DNA of 64,000 nucleotides from Stenotrophomonas sp. ATCM1_4 (GTDB lineage Bacteria; Pseudomonadota; Gammaproteobacteria; Xanthomonadales; Xanthomonadaceae): positions 299,937-363,936 of the forward strand of contig NZ_QPFB01000001.1 of the NCBI RefSeq assembly GCF_004348115.1, read 5' to 3'. Positions 9,981 to 18,309 of the stretch are shown one piece after another. Position 1 is the stretch's first letter. Each line of letters begins with the position of its first letter. A program made the position numbers and the translations under genes. A model generated the notes under the pieces. That model was not told the DNA's origin and did not search any database. It saw only the letters and a list, made by a program, of their open reading frames with translations.

Positions 9981-10049
9981 GCAACAACCCGGTCCGGGCC
10001 GCAAGGCCCGGCCAGGTCACCGGAAGGGCAACCTGACGGTAATTCAAAG

Positions 10050-10073
10050 AGTCCGACGCAAGTCGGACTTTTT
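10050..10073 (+). terminator. Hairpin with T-run between rpsN and rpsH
   Basis: A perfect 8-bp stem AGTCCGAC/GTCGGACT (10050-10057 and 10062-10069) with a GCAA loop is followed by TTTTT. It has the form of an intrinsic terminator in the middle of the spc operon, where E. coli has only a short spacer. A perfect TATAAT (10078-10083) follows five bases later, so downstream genes could be restarted from a new promoter. The -35 is poor. Confidence 0.7.
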
Positions 10074-10077
10074 GTCG

Positions 10078-10083
10078 TATAAT
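10078..10083 (+). promoter_or_regulatory. Candidate -10 element upstream of rpsH
   Basis: TATAAT matches the sigma-70 consensus exactly and lies 115 bases before rpsH, immediately after the hairpin. No recognisable -35 occurs at 16-18 bases (GACGCA at 17), because that space is occupied by the hairpin. Activity would therefore need an activator or weak basal recognition. Confidence 0.4.
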
Positions 10084-10197
10084 CCCGCTTCTTGCCTGCC
10101 CGAAATGGGCTGGCCGGTGCGGTAAGGGCCCTGGCCCATCCCAGGAAAACACGAGATTTTCGCGAAAGCGGATATCGGTGCACTCAAAGGTATCTAC

Positions 10198-10596
10198 ATG
10201 AGCATGACTGATCCCATCGCCGACCTGCTGGTCCGCATCAAGAATGCGGCCGCGGTTGGCAAGCAGACGGTGAAAGCCCCGTCGTCCAAGATCAAGGTGG
10301 CAATTGCCCAGGTCCTGAAGGACGAGGGTTACATCGCCGACCTGCGCGTCAACAAGCTGGAAAACAACAAGGCCGAGCTCGAAATCGTCCTGAAGTACTT
10401 CGAGGGCAAGCCGGTCATCGCTACCCTGAAGCGCTTCTCGCGTTCGGGTCTGCGCCAGTACCGTGGCAAGTCCGAGCTGCCGAAGGTCCTCAACGGCCTG
10501 GGCATCGCCATCATTTCCACCTCCAAGGGCATCATGACTGATGCGCAGGCGCGCCAGCAGGGCGTCGGCGGCGAAGTCCTGTGCTTTGTGGCTTAA
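10198..10596 (+). CDS. rpsH: 30S ribosomal protein S8
   Basis: S8 binds the central domain of 16S rRNA, and in E. coli it is the spc-operon repressor. The 132-residue product begins [17 protein letters not shown] and keeps the C-terminal [20 protein letters not shown] segment. ATG 10198 is preferred over 10204 because it gives the usual family N-terminus. It lies after the hairpin gap and starts the second half of the spc set. Confidence 0.97.
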   Translation: MSMTDPIADLLVRIKNAAAVGKQTVKAPSSKIKVAIAQVLKDEGYIADLRVNKLENNKAELEIVLKYFEGKPVIATLKRFSRSGLRQYRGKSELPKVLNGLGIAIISTSKGIMTDAQARQQGVGGEVLCFVA

Positions 10597-10611
10597 GGGA
10601 AGGAGTCCACT

Positions 10612-11139
10612 ATGTCCCGCGTAGCCAAGAAGCCGATCAACCTGCCCAAGGGCGTTGAACTGAACATCCAGCCGGAATCCGTCAGCGTGAAGGGCCCGAA
10701 GGGCACCCTGTCGCTGAACAAGGCCGCCGGCGTTGAAATCTCCATCGACAACGGCGTTATCACCCTGAACCCGAAGGACATCTCCTTTGATGCCCTGACC
10801 GGCACCGTGCGCGCCATCCTGGCCAACATGGTCCAGGGCGTGTCCGAAGGTTTCGAGCGCAAGCTCGAGCTGGTCGGCGTGGGTTACCGCGCTGCCATGC
10901 AGGGCAAGGACCTGAACCTGTCGCTGGGTTTCTCGCATCCTGTCGTGTTCGTGGCGCCGGAAGGCATCACCCTGTCGACCCCGACGCAGACGGAAATCGT
11001 CGTGCAGGGCGCTGACAAGCAGGTCGTCGGTGAAGTCGCTGCCAAGATCCGCGGTTACCGTCCGCCGGAGCCCTACAAGGGCAAGGGTGTGAAGTACGCC
11101 GGTGAAGTCATCATTCGCAAGGAAGCCAAGAAGGCCTAA
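10612..11139 (+). CDS. rplF: 50S ribosomal protein L6
   Basis: L6 lies near the sarcin-ricin loop and the L7/L12 stalk base. The protein is 175 residues and made of two similar domains; it begins [17 protein letters not shown] and carries the [14 protein letters not shown] motif near the C-terminus. AAGGAG lies just upstream of the ATG. Confidence 0.97.
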   Translation: MSRVAKKPINLPKGVELNIQPESVSVKGPKGTLSLNKAAGVEISIDNGVITLNPKDISFDALTGTVRAILANMVQGVSEGFERKLELVGVGYRAAMQGKDLNLSLGFSHPVVFVAPEGITLSTPTQTEIVVQGADKQVVGEVAAKIRGYRPPEPYKGKGVKYAGEVIIRKEAKKA

Positions 11140-11172
11140 TTCCTAGGTTTTCAGCTTTCGAGGATAAAGAAC

Positions 11173-11526
11173 ATGAACAAGAACATCGCCCGTCTGCGTC
11201 GCGCCAAGTCGACCCGCTCGCACATCCGTACCCTGGGCGTTGCTCGCCTGTCGGTGCTGCGTACCGGCCAGCACCTGTACGCGCAGATCTTCACTGCCGA
11301 CGGCTCCAAGGTGCTGGCTTCGGCCAACACCGCCCAGGCCGACGTCAAGGAAGGCCTGAAGAACGGCAAGAACTGCGACGCTGCTGCCAAGGTCGGCAAG
11401 ATCATCGCCGAGCGCGCCAAGGCTGCCGGTATCGAGAAGGTCGCTTTCGACCGCTCGGGCTACCGCTACCACGGCCGCATCAAGGCTCTGGCCGAAGCTG
11501 CCCGCGAAGGCGGCCTGCAGTTCTAA
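11173..11526 (+). CDS. rplR: 50S ribosomal protein L18
   Basis: L18 binds 5S rRNA with L5. The 117-residue product has an arginine-rich N-terminus ([14 protein letters not shown]) and the conserved [20 protein letters not shown] at the C-terminus. It is followed by an unusually long, structured 158-base gap before rpsE. Confidence 0.97.
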   Translation: MNKNIARLRRAKSTRSHIRTLGVARLSVLRTGQHLYAQIFTADGSKVLASANTAQADVKEGLKNGKNCDAAAKVGKIIAERAKAAGIEKVAFDRSGYRYHGRIKALAEAAREGGLQF

Positions 11527-11684
11527 GGAATAGGGAAGGGGCCGTGTGCCCCTTTCCGCCTGCCTGCCGGTACAGGTCGTGCCGGGCGCCGGCAACTCTT
11601 CTGCAGTTGCCGGTGAAACACCGCTGTAAACCACAACCATAAGCGGCCCCGAGCCGTACATACCCAACCAATCAAGGAATCAAC
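11527..11684 (+). other. Structured gap between rplR and rpsE
   Basis: This non-coding gap holds two strong inverted repeats. The first is a 10-bp stem (11535-11544 with 11550-11559, one G-U pair, five-base loop). The second is a perfect 8-bp stem CCGGCAAC/GTTGCCGG (11589-11596 with 11606-11613). Neither is followed by a T-run, so RNA processing, stability or ribosomal-protein binding is more likely than termination. A possible ribosome-binding site AAGGAA is just before rpsE. Confidence 0.6.
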
Positions 11685-12227
11685 ATGGCAGAAGAACGTC
11701 AGCAGCGGGGTCGCGATCGCGACCGTAACCGCGAAGAGAAAGTCGACGACGGCATGATCGAGAAGCTGGTCGCGGTCAACCGCGTCAGCAAGACCGTCAA
11801 GGGCGGTCGCCAGTTCACCTTCACCGCCCTGACCGTGGTCGGCGACGGCGAAGGCAAGGTCGGTTTTGGTTATGGCAAGGCCCGCGAAGTGCCGGTCGCC
11901 ATCCAGAAGTCGATGGAGCAGGCGCGCAAGAACCTGGTCAACGTTGACCTGAACAACGGCACCCTGTGGCACACCATCAAGGATGGTCACGGCGCAGCCC
12001 GCGTGTTCATGCAGCCGGCCTCCGAAGGTACCGGCGTGATCGCCGGCGGCGCCATGCGCGCCGTGCTGGAAGCCGTTGGCGTGAAGAACGTGCTGGCCAA
12101 GGCCACCGGTTCGCGTAACCCGATCAACCTGGTGCGTGCCACCGTGAAGGGCCTGGCTGCTGCGCAGTCGCCGGCTCGCATCGCGGCCAAGCGCGGCAAG
12201 AAGGTGGAGGAACTCAACCATGGCTAA
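11685..12227 (+). CDS. rpsE: 30S ribosomal protein S5
   Basis: S5 acts in translational fidelity, with S4, at the mRNA entry site. The protein is 180 residues with a charged N-terminal extension ([15 protein letters not shown]) compared with E. coli. The double-stranded RNA-binding segment [20 protein letters not shown] is conserved. Its stop lies inside rpmD, an 8-base overlap. Confidence 0.97.
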   Translation: MAEERQQRGRDRDRNREEKVDDGMIEKLVAVNRVSKTVKGGRQFTFTALTVVGDGEGKVGFGYGKAREVPVAIQKSMEQARKNLVNVDLNNGTLWHTIKDGHGAARVFMQPASEGTGVIAGGAMRAVLEAVGVKNVLAKATGSRNPINLVRATVKGLAAAQSPARIAAKRGKKVEELNHG

Positions 12228-12411
12228 TGAGTCCAACAAGACCGTGAAGGTGCGCCTGGTGCGCGGCCTGCGTGGAACCCAGTCGCGTCACCGCCTGTCG
12301 GTGCGTGCCCTGGGCCTGAACAAGCTCAACGATGTGCGTGAACTGAAGGACAGCCCGCAGGTTCGCGGCCTGATCAACAAGGTTCAGTACCTCGTCCAGG
12401 TTGAGGAGTAA
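12220..12411 (+). CDS. rpmD: 50S ribosomal protein L30
   Basis: A 63-residue L30 with the conserved [20 protein letters not shown] core. It overlaps the end of rpsE by eight bases and precedes rplO by six. Length and context leave little doubt. Confidence 0.96.
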   Translation: MANESNKTVKVRLVRGLRGTQSRHRLSVRALGLNKLNDVRELKDSPQVRGLINKVQYLVQVEE

Positions 12412-12417
12412 TCGACC

Positions 12418-12861
12418 ATGACTCTGCGTCTCAATGAACTGAGCCCGGCACCGGGCGCCCGCACCGAGCGTACCCGCGTCGGTCGCGGTATCGGCTCGGG
12501 CCTGGGCAAGACTGCCGGCCGCGGCCACAAGGGTTCGTTCGCCCGCAAGGGGGGCGGCAAGATCAAGGCTGGCTTCGAAGGCGGCCAGACCCCGATGCAG
12601 CGCCGTCTGCCGAAGATCGGCTTCCGTTCCAAGATGGCCAAGGACACCGCTGAAGTGCTGTCCTACCACCTGGACCGTCTGGAAGCGGGTGAGATCGACT
12701 TCGCGGCACTGCGTGCCGCCAAGCTGGTCCCGTCCACTGCCAAGAAGGCCAAGGTCGTTCTGAAGGGCGAGCTGACCAAGGCGTTCACCCTGAAGGGTGT
12801 TGCGGCTACCGCCGGCGCCAAGGCTGCGATCGAAGCTGCCGGCGGCAGCGTACAGGAGTAA
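12418..12861 (+). CDS. rplO: 50S ribosomal protein L15
   Basis: L15 is a late-assembly 23S-binding protein. It has 147 residues and the glycine- and arginine-rich N-terminal extension [18 protein letters not shown]. Seven bases separate its stop from the secY start, the usual arrangement. Confidence 0.97.
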   Translation: MTLRLNELSPAPGARTERTRVGRGIGSGLGKTAGRGHKGSFARKGGGKIKAGFEGGQTPMQRRLPKIGFRSKMAKDTAEVLSYHLDRLEAGEIDFAALRAAKLVPSTAKKAKVVLKGELTKAFTLKGVAATAGAKAAIEAAGGSVQE

Positions 12862-12868
12862 CTGGAAC

Positions 12869-14224
12869 ATGGCGCAAGCTGGCATCGGTAACCTCGCGGG
12901 CGGGATGGGCAAGTTCACGGAACTTCGCCAGCGTCTTCTGTTCGTACTCGGGGCATTGCTCGTCTATCGCATCGGCTGCTACGTGCCGGTGCCGGGCGTC
13001 AATCCCGATGCCATGCTTGCGCTGATGCAGGCGCAGGGCGGCGGTATCGTGGACATGTTCAACATGTTCTCGGGCGGCGCCCTGCACCGTTTCAGCATTT
13101 TCGCGCTGAACGTCATGCCGTACATCTCGGCATCGATCGTGATGCAGCTGGCCGTCCACATCTTCCCCGCGCTCAAGGCGATGCAGAAGGAAGGTGAGTC
13201 CGGTCGTCGCAAGATCACCCAGTATTCGCGCATCGGCGCGGTGCTGCTGGCGGTGGTGCAGGGCGGCAGTATCGCGCTGGCGCTGCAGAACCAGCTGTCG
13301 CCGGGCGGTGCCCCGGTGGTGTACGCCCCGGGCCTGGCCTTCGTGTTCACCGCCATCGTGGCGCTGACCGCAGGCACCATGTTCCTGATGTGGGTGGGCG
13401 AGCAGGTCACCGAGCGTGGCATCGGCAACGGTGTGTCGCTGATCATCTTCGCCGGCATCGTGGCAGGCCTGCCGGCCGCCGTGATCCACACCGTGGAAGC
13501 GTTCCGCGACGGCAGCATGAGCTTCATCTCGCTGCTGATCATCGCCCTGGTGGTGCTGGCCTTCACTTATTTCGTGGTGTTCGTCGAGCGCGGCCAGCGC
13601 CGCATCACCGTCAATTACGCCCGCCGTCAGGGTGGCCGTAATGCGTACATGAACCAGACCTCGTTCCTGCCGCTGAAGCTGAACATGGCGGGCGTGATCC
13701 CGGCCATCTTCGCCTCCAGCATCCTGGCCTTCCCGGCCACCCTGGCGATGTGGTCCGGCCAGGCCAGCTCCGCGACCTGGCTGCAGAAGGTCGCCAACGC
13801 GCTGGGTCCGGGCGAGCCGCTGCACATGATCGTGTTCGCCGCGCTGATCACCGGTTTCGCGTTCTTCTACACCGCGCTGGTGTTCAACTCGCAGGAAACC
13901 GCCGACAACCTCAAGAAGTCGGGTGCTCTGATCCCGGGTATCCGTCCGGGCAAGGCCACCGCCGAGTACATCGACGCCGTGCTGACCCGCCTGACGGCCG
14001 CCGGCTCGCTGTACCTGGTCATTGTCTGCCTGCTGCCGGAAATCATGCGCACGCAGCTCAATGCCTCGTTCTACTTCGGCGGCACCTCGCTGCTGATCGT
14101 GGTGGTCGTGGTGATGGACTTCATTGCCCAGATCCAGGCCCACCTGATGTCGCACCAGTACGAGAGCCTGCTCAAGAAGGCCAACCTGAAGGGCGGCAAC
14201 CGCGGCGGTTTTGCACGCGGCTGA
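12869..14224 (+). CDS. secY: Protein translocase subunit SecY
   Basis: SecY forms the protein-conducting channel of the inner membrane with SecE and SecG. The start at 12869 ([12 protein letters not shown]) gives 451 residues, as in relatives; the open frame extends further upstream only inside rplO. Ten membrane helices are visible, including the first at [21 protein letters not shown] (residues about 23-43). The plug region ([16 protein letters not shown]) and the cytoplasmic loop [19 protein letters not shown] are conserved. A strong promoter motif for the downstream alpha genes begins inside its last codons. Confidence 0.98.
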   Translation: MAQAGIGNLAGGMGKFTELRQRLLFVLGALLVYRIGCYVPVPGVNPDAMLALMQAQGGGIVDMFNMFSGGALHRFSIFALNVMPYISASIVMQLAVHIFPALKAMQKEGESGRRKITQYSRIGAVLLAVVQGGSIALALQNQLSPGGAPVVYAPGLAFVFTAIVALTAGTMFLMWVGEQVTERGIGNGVSLIIFAGIVAGLPAAVIHTVEAFRDGSMSFISLLIIALVVLAFTYFVVFVERGQRRITVNYARRQGGRNAYMNQTSFLPLKLNMAGVIPAIFASSILAFPATLAMWSGQASSATWLQKVANALGPGEPLHMIVFAALITGFAFFYTALVFNSQETADNLKKSGALIPGIRPGKATAEYIDAVLTRLTAAGSLYLVIVCLLPEIMRTQLNASFYFGGTSLLIVVVVVMDFIAQIQAHLMSHQYESLLKKANLKGGNRGGFARG

Positions 14225-14239
14225 TTCACCCGGTATACT
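14211..14239 (+). promoter_or_regulatory. Sigma-70 promoter for the alpha operon
   Basis: TTGCAC (14211-14216), a 17-base spacer and TATACT (14234-14239) make one of the best promoter matches in the window. The -35 overlaps the last codons of secY and the -10 lies just past its stop. Transcription would start near 14246 and give rpsM a leader of about 330 nt. This would let the alpha genes be expressed apart from S10-spc. Confidence 0.65.
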
Positions 14240-14573
14240 TTCCGCTTCATAGCGGTCAAGGCCGCCCCGGTACCCGGGGCAGGCCTTCCAGACAGAAGGG
14301 CGGTCCCCGCAGCGGTCTTGGGTGGGGGTGCGATGTGGTTGTTCCGCGCGGGAGTAGCGCGGGCGGCTTGAAGGGCAACCTTCCTGCCAGGCACATCCGG
14401 CGCCGGAGCATGGGCACACTCCCCATGCCGGGTCCATGGAACCTTGTGTTCCACGGGCTTCCAAGCAAACCAAGACCTTGTTAGTATCGCTAGTTCACTT
14501 TTTTGATCCATCCTGCCGGATTGGCGCGCCTGTCGGTGCGTATTCGGCCATCACTCAGCTGGAGAACCGCGTC
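14240..14573 (+). other. Long leader between secY and rpsM; no rpmJ
   Basis: About 330 bases without a convincing gene. In E. coli rpmJ (L36) lies here, but no short frame resembling the Cys-rich L36 is present. The stretch is GC-rich with several partial inverted repeats, for example CCCCGGTACCCGGGG near 14264-14278. A T-rich tract (CTAGTTCACTTTTTTG) lies around 14490-14505. By analogy with E. coli it may carry an S4-responsive control element; no pseudoknot was demonstrated. Confidence 0.55.
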
Positions 14574-14930
14574 ATGGCGCGTATTGCAGGCGTCAACCTG
14601 CCAGCCCAGAAGCATGTCTGGGTCGGGTTGCAAAGCATTTACGGCATCGGCCGTACCCGCTCGAAGAAGGTCTGCGAAGCCGCAGGCGTTACTTCGACCA
14701 CCAAGATCCGCGACCTGTCGGAGCCGGAAATCGACCGTCTGCGCCTTGAAGTGGGCAAGTACATCGTCGAAGGCGACCTGCGTCGTGAAGTCGGCATCGC
14801 AATCAAGCGTCTGATGGACCTGGGCTGCTACCGCGGTCTGCGTCACCGTCGCGGCCTGCCGCTGCGCGGCCAGCGCACCAAGACCAATGCTCGCACCCGC
14901 AAGGGTCCGCGCAAGGCTCTGAAGAAGTAA
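14574..14930 (+). CDS. rpsM: 30S ribosomal protein S13
   Basis: S13 contacts the P-site tRNA and L5 across the subunit bridge. I use ATG 14574 ([19 protein letters not shown], 118 residues); the longer open frame from 14436 is leader sequence. The conserved C-terminal [17 protein letters not shown] is present. It is the first gene of the alpha operon. Confidence 0.97.
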   Translation: MARIAGVNLPAQKHVWVGLQSIYGIGRTRSKKVCEAAGVTSTTKIRDLSEPEIDRLRLEVGKYIVEGDLRREVGIAIKRLMDLGCYRGLRHRRGLPLRGQRTKTNARTRKGPRKALKK

Positions 14931-14943
14931 GGGACCCTAGAAA

Positions 14944-15336
14944 ATGGCTAAGCCCGCTGCTGCTAAGACCAAGAAGAAGATCAAGCGCGTCGTCACCGAC
15001 GGCGTTGCCCACGTCCACGCTTCGTTCAACAACACCATCGTGACCATCACCGACCGCCAGGGCAATGCACTGTCCTGGGCGACCTCCGGTGGCGCCGGTT
15101 TCCGTGGCTCGCGTAAGTCGACTCCGTTCGCTGCCCAGGTTGCCGCCGAAAAGGCTGGCAAGGCTGCGCTGGACTACGGCCTGAAGTCGCTGGAAGTCCG
15201 CATCAAGGGTCCGGGTCCGGGCCGTGAGTCGGCCGTGCGTTCGTTGAACAACGTCGGCTACAAGATCACCAACATCATCGACGTGACGCCTATCCCGCAC
15301 AACGGGTGCCGTCCGCCGAAGAAGCGTCGCGTCTAA
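14944..15336 (+). CDS. rpsK: 30S ribosomal protein S11
   Basis: S11 lies on the platform near the E site. The 130-residue protein has the conserved [20 protein letters not shown] and the C-terminal [16 protein letters not shown]. It is 13 bases after rpsM and 14 before rpsD. Confidence 0.98.
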   Translation: MAKPAAAKTKKKIKRVVTDGVAHVHASFNNTIVTITDRQGNALSWATSGGAGFRGSRKSTPFAAQVAAEKAGKAALDYGLKSLEVRIKGPGPGRESAVRSLNNVGYKITNIIDVTPIPHNGCRPPKKRRV

Positions 15337-15350
15337 AGGAGCGATAAGAA

Positions 15351-15980
15351 ATGGCTCGTTATATCGGTCCTACCTGTAAGCTCGCCCGCCGCGAAGGCGC
15401 CGACCTCTCCCTGAAGAGCCCGGCCCGCGCGTTGGACTCCAAGTGCAAGCTGGAGCAGAAGCCCGGCCAGCACGGCGCGACCGCCCGCAAGGGCAAGCTG
15501 TCCGACTACGCCACCCAGCTGCGTGAAAAGCAGAAGGTCAAGCGTATCTACGGTCTGCTGGAGCGTCAGTTCCGCAACTACTACAAGAAGGCCTCGACCA
15601 AGAAGGGCAACACCGGCGAGAACCTGCTGCAGTTGCTGGAAACCCGTCTGGACAACGTCGTCTACCGCATGGGCTTCGCTGTGACCCGTCCGGCTGCCCG
15701 TCAGCTGGTCTCGCACCGCGGCGTCACGGTCAACGGCAAGTCGGTGAACCTGGCTTCGTACCAGGTCAAGGCTGGCGACGCGATCGCCCTGTCCGAGAAG
15801 GCTGCCAAGCAGCTGCGCGTCCAGGAAGCCCTGGTTGTCGCTGAACAGCACGACCTCAGCCCGTCGTGGGTCGAAGTCGATTCGAAGAAGTTCAGCGGCG
15901 TGTTCAAGGCCGTTCCGGATCGCGCCGACCTGCCTGCGGATATCAACGAAGCGCTGATCGTCGAGTTGTATTCGAAGTAA
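15351..15980 (+). CDS. rpsD: 30S ribosomal protein S4
   Basis: S4 nucleates 16S 5'-domain assembly, affects decoding fidelity and, in E. coli, represses the alpha operon. It is 209 residues ([19 protein letters not shown]). The S4 RNA-binding domain lies at about residues 99-160 ([20 protein letters not shown]). A hairpin gap of 54 bases separates it from rpoA. Confidence 0.98.
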   Translation: MARYIGPTCKLARREGADLSLKSPARALDSKCKLEQKPGQHGATARKGKLSDYATQLREKQKVKRIYGLLERQFRNYYKKASTKKGNTGENLLQLLETRLDNVVYRMGFAVTRPAARQLVSHRGVTVNGKSVNLASYQVKAGDAIALSEKAAKQLRVQEALVVAEQHDLSPSWVEVDSKKFSGVFKAVPDRADLPADINEALIVELYSK

Positions 15981-15992
15981 TTCACAATGGAG

Positions 15993-16016
15993 AACCTCCG
16001 GGTTGCACCGGAGGTT
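15993..16016 (+). other. Hairpin between rpsD and rpoA
   Basis: A perfect 9-bp stem AACCTCCGG/CCGGAGGTT with a six-base loop fills the short gap. The right arm contains GGAGGT, an anti-16S-like sequence, but it lies 18 or more bases before the rpoA ATG. It is not followed by a T-run, so modulation of rpoA translation or RNA processing is more plausible than termination. Confidence 0.6.
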
Positions 16017-16034
16017 CGCAGGAGAACCCGCAAC

Positions 16035-17033
16035 ATGACGGTTACCGCAAACCAGGTTCTGCGTCCTCGCGGTCCGCAGATCGAACGCCTTACCGAGACC
16101 CGCGCCAAGGTCGTGATCGAACCGTTGGAGCGTGGTTACGGGCATACGCTGGGCAACGCCCTGCGTCGCGTGCTGCTGTCGTCCATCCCGGGCTTCGCCA
16201 TTACCGAAGTCGAGATCGACGGCGTGCTTCACGAGTACACCACGCTGGAAGGCCTGCAGGAGGACGTGCTCGAAGTCCTGCTGAACCTGAAGGACGTGGC
16301 CATTCGCATGCATTCCGGCGACAGCGCCACGCTCTCCCTGTCCAAGCAGGGCCCGGGCATCGTGACCGCTGCCGACATCAAGGTTGACCATAACGTCGAA
16401 GTGATCAACGGCGACCACGTGATCTGCCACCTGACCAAGGACGCGGCGATCAACATGCGTCTGAAGATCGAGCGTGGCTTCGGCTACCAGCCGGCTGCCT
16501 CGCGCCGCCGTCCGGACGAAGAGTCGCGTGCGATCGGTCGTCTGGTGCTGGACGCTTCGTTCTCGCCGGTCCGTCGCGTCGCCTATTCGGTGGAAGCGGC
16601 CCGCGTCGAGCAGCGTACCGACCTGGACAAGCTGGTCATCGATATCGAAACCAACGGCACGATCGATGCCGAGGAAGCCGTCCGCACCGCGGCCGACATC
16701 CTCAGCGATCAGCTGTCGGTGTTCGGTGACTTCACCCACCGCGATCGCGGTGCGGCCAAGCCGGCCAACAACGGCGTGGATCCGGTGCTGCTGCGCCCGA
16801 TCGACGACTTGGAGCTGACCGTGCGTTCGGCCAACTGCCTGAAGGCCGAGAGCATCTACTACATCGGTGATCTGATCCAGAAGACCGAAGTGGAACTGCT
16901 CAAGACCCCGAACCTGGGCAAGAAGTCGCTGACCGAAATCAAGGAAGTGCTGGCCCAGCGTGGCCTGTCGCTTGGCATGAAGCTGGAGAACTGGCCGCCG
17001 GCCGGTGTCGCCGCTCACGGCATGCTTGGTTGA
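16035..17033 (+). CDS. rpoA: RNA polymerase subunit alpha
   Basis: RpoA dimerises to scaffold RNA polymerase; its C-terminal domain contacts UP elements and activators. The start at 16035 ([19 protein letters not shown]) gives 332 residues, the length usual in xanthomonads. The open frame back to 15987 is the hairpin gap. The N-terminal domain includes [20 protein letters not shown]. The C-terminal domain (about 250-332) carries the helix-hairpin-helix region [17 protein letters not shown]. Confidence 0.98.
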   Translation: MTVTANQVLRPRGPQIERLTETRAKVVIEPLERGYGHTLGNALRRVLLSSIPGFAITEVEIDGVLHEYTTLEGLQEDVLEVLLNLKDVAIRMHSGDSATLSLSKQGPGIVTAADIKVDHNVEVINGDHVICHLTKDAAINMRLKIERGFGYQPAASRRRPDEESRAIGRLVLDASFSPVRRVAYSVEAARVEQRTDLDKLVIDIETNGTIDAEEAVRTAADILSDQLSVFGDFTHRDRGAAKPANNGVDPVLLRPIDDLELTVRSANCLKAESIYYIGDLIQKTEVELLKTPNLGKKSLTEIKEVLAQRGLSLGMKLENWPPAGVAAHGMLG

Positions 17034-17045
17034 TAGCAGCATCTG

Positions 17046-17075
17046 TTCCCCCGCATGGGTGACCATGCGGGGGAA
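17046..17075 (+). other. Hairpin between rpoA and rplQ
   Basis: A 13-bp stem with a GTGA tetraloop immediately follows rpoA (17046-17058 with 17063-17075). No T-run follows, and rplQ begins 155 bases later. It could be a processing or stability element, or a leaky terminator that lowers rplQ. The remainder of the 196-base gap shows no gene. Confidence 0.55.
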
Positions 17076-17229
17076 TGTTGTAGGCAGTACCCGCGTAGAC
17101 GGCTGACAAGGCCGCTGCGCCGGTCGTCCAGGGATAGGGCGGCCAGGACCATCCGCAGTCCATGCAGCAACGCCACGACGGCGACAACGAAGTCCAACGT
17201 CTCATCATTCAATCTAAGGAATCTGTCCC

Positions 17230-17616
17230 ATGCGTCACCAGAAGTCTGGCCGTAAGTTCAGCCGCACCAGCGCCCACCGCGAAGCGATGTTCAAGAACAT
17301 GGCCGCCTCGCTGTTCAAGCACGAGCTGATCAAGACCACCCTGCCGAAGGCCAAGGAACTGCGCCGCGTTGCCGAGCCGCTGATCACCCTGGCCAAGGTC
17401 GACTCCGTCGCCAACCGCCGCCTGGCCTTTGCCCGCCTGCGTGACAAGGAAGCCGTCGGCAACCTGTTCACCATCCTGGGCCCGCGCTACGCCACCCGTC
17501 CGGGCGGCTACCTGCGCCTGCTGAAGTGCGGCTTCCGCGCCGGCGACAACGCTCCGATGGCCTATGTCGAGCTGGTCGACCGTCCGGCCGCCGTTGCCGA
17601 AGAAGTCGCCGAGTAA
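17230..17616 (+). CDS. rplQ: 50S ribosomal protein L17
   Basis: L17 is a 128-residue tunnel-exit protein. It begins [20 protein letters not shown], the usual sequence, followed by the [12 protein letters not shown] motif. It is the last gene of the alpha group, and a clear intrinsic terminator follows 34 bases after its stop. Confidence 0.97.
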   Translation: MRHQKSGRKFSRTSAHREAMFKNMAASLFKHELIKTTLPKAKELRRVAEPLITLAKVDSVANRRLAFARLRDKEAVGNLFTILGPRYATRPGGYLRLLKCGFRAGDNAPMAYVELVDRPAAVAEEVAE

Positions 17617-17650
17617 TCGCGACCTTCCATCCTGCAAGGGATGAAACAGA

Positions 17651-17674
17651 AGCCCGGCCTTGGCCGGGCTTTCT
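17651..17674 (+). terminator. Terminator after rplQ
   Basis: An 8-bp perfect stem AGCCCGGC/GCCGGGCT with a short loop is followed by TTCT. It closes the 14-kb ribosomal locus. The T-run is short, but position and stem strength make termination likely. Confidence 0.75.
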
Positions 17675-17761
17675 GCTTATGGGAAGTCGTCATGGCCGCA
17701 GTTGCTGTTGCACTGCGGCCGGGCTGGTACTCTTGCCGGATGGTTGAAACGGGTTGATGTG

Positions 17762-18277
17762 ATGAATCCTTTGCGGTGGAGTTTTCGGGCCCAGTGCCTG
17801 ACCGGTTTCCTGGTCTGCGCTGGGCTGTTGGCGTTCGCGATCTTCATGCAGATCAAGATGGGCCTGGAGCCGTGTCCGCTCTGCATCTATCAGCGGATCG
17901 CGTTTGCGGCGGTGGGTGTGCTGTTCCTGCTCGGCGCCCTGCACGGGCCGGCCAGTCGTGGCGGGCGCGCGTTCTATGGCGTGCTGGTGTTCCTCGCCGC
18001 AGCCGTCGGCATGGGCATTGCCGGGCGCCACGTCTACGTGCAGTTGCTGCCGAAGGACCTGGGCAGCAGCTGTGGTCCGCCGCTGAGCTTCCTGGCCGAA
18101 ACGATGGGCCCGTTCGAGGTGTTCCGCACCGTGCTGACCGGCACCGGTGACTGCGGCAACATCGACTGGACGTTCCTGGGCCTGAGCATGCCGATGTGGA
18201 GCCTGGTGTGGTTCGTGCTGCTGGGCCTGGGTGCCCTGTATGCAGGCTTCCGCGCGCGCAAGACGCGCCTGTTCTGA
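17762..18277 (+). CDS. dsbB: Disulfide bond formation protein DsbB
   Basis: DsbB reoxidises periplasmic DsbA and passes electrons to quinone. The start at ATG 17762 gives 171 residues; the open frame upstream runs back through the rplQ terminator. Four membrane helices are evident. The first periplasmic loop has the redox pair CPLC (Cys38 and Cys41). The second loop carries the other pair (GSSCGPP and GTGDCGN). It is monocistronic or weakly linked to the DAHP synthase gene 32 bases later. Confidence 0.93.
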   Translation: MNPLRWSFRAQCLTGFLVCAGLLAFAIFMQIKMGLEPCPLCIYQRIAFAAVGVLFLLGALHGPASRGGRAFYGVLVFLAAAVGMGIAGRHVYVQLLPKDLGSSCGPPLSFLAETMGPFEVFRTVLTGTGDCGNIDWTFLGLSMPMWSLVWFVLLGLGALYAGFRARKTRLF

Positions 18278-18309
18278 CTATTTCCCACGTACTGAAACGG
18301 TAATCCCCC

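Noticed and set aside
10050..10083. Full sigma-70 promoter at TATAAT 10078
   Set aside because: The -10 is perfect, but the hexamers at 16-18 bases upstream do not match TTGACA. Only the -10 is reported.
12806..14473. A 555-codon frame antisense to secY
   Set aside because: Low-complexity Arg/His/Asp-rich translation opposite a certain gene; no family features.
14240..14573. Possible rpmJ in the secY-rpsM gap
   Set aside because: No frame with the short basic Cys/His pattern of L36 could be read on the plus strand.
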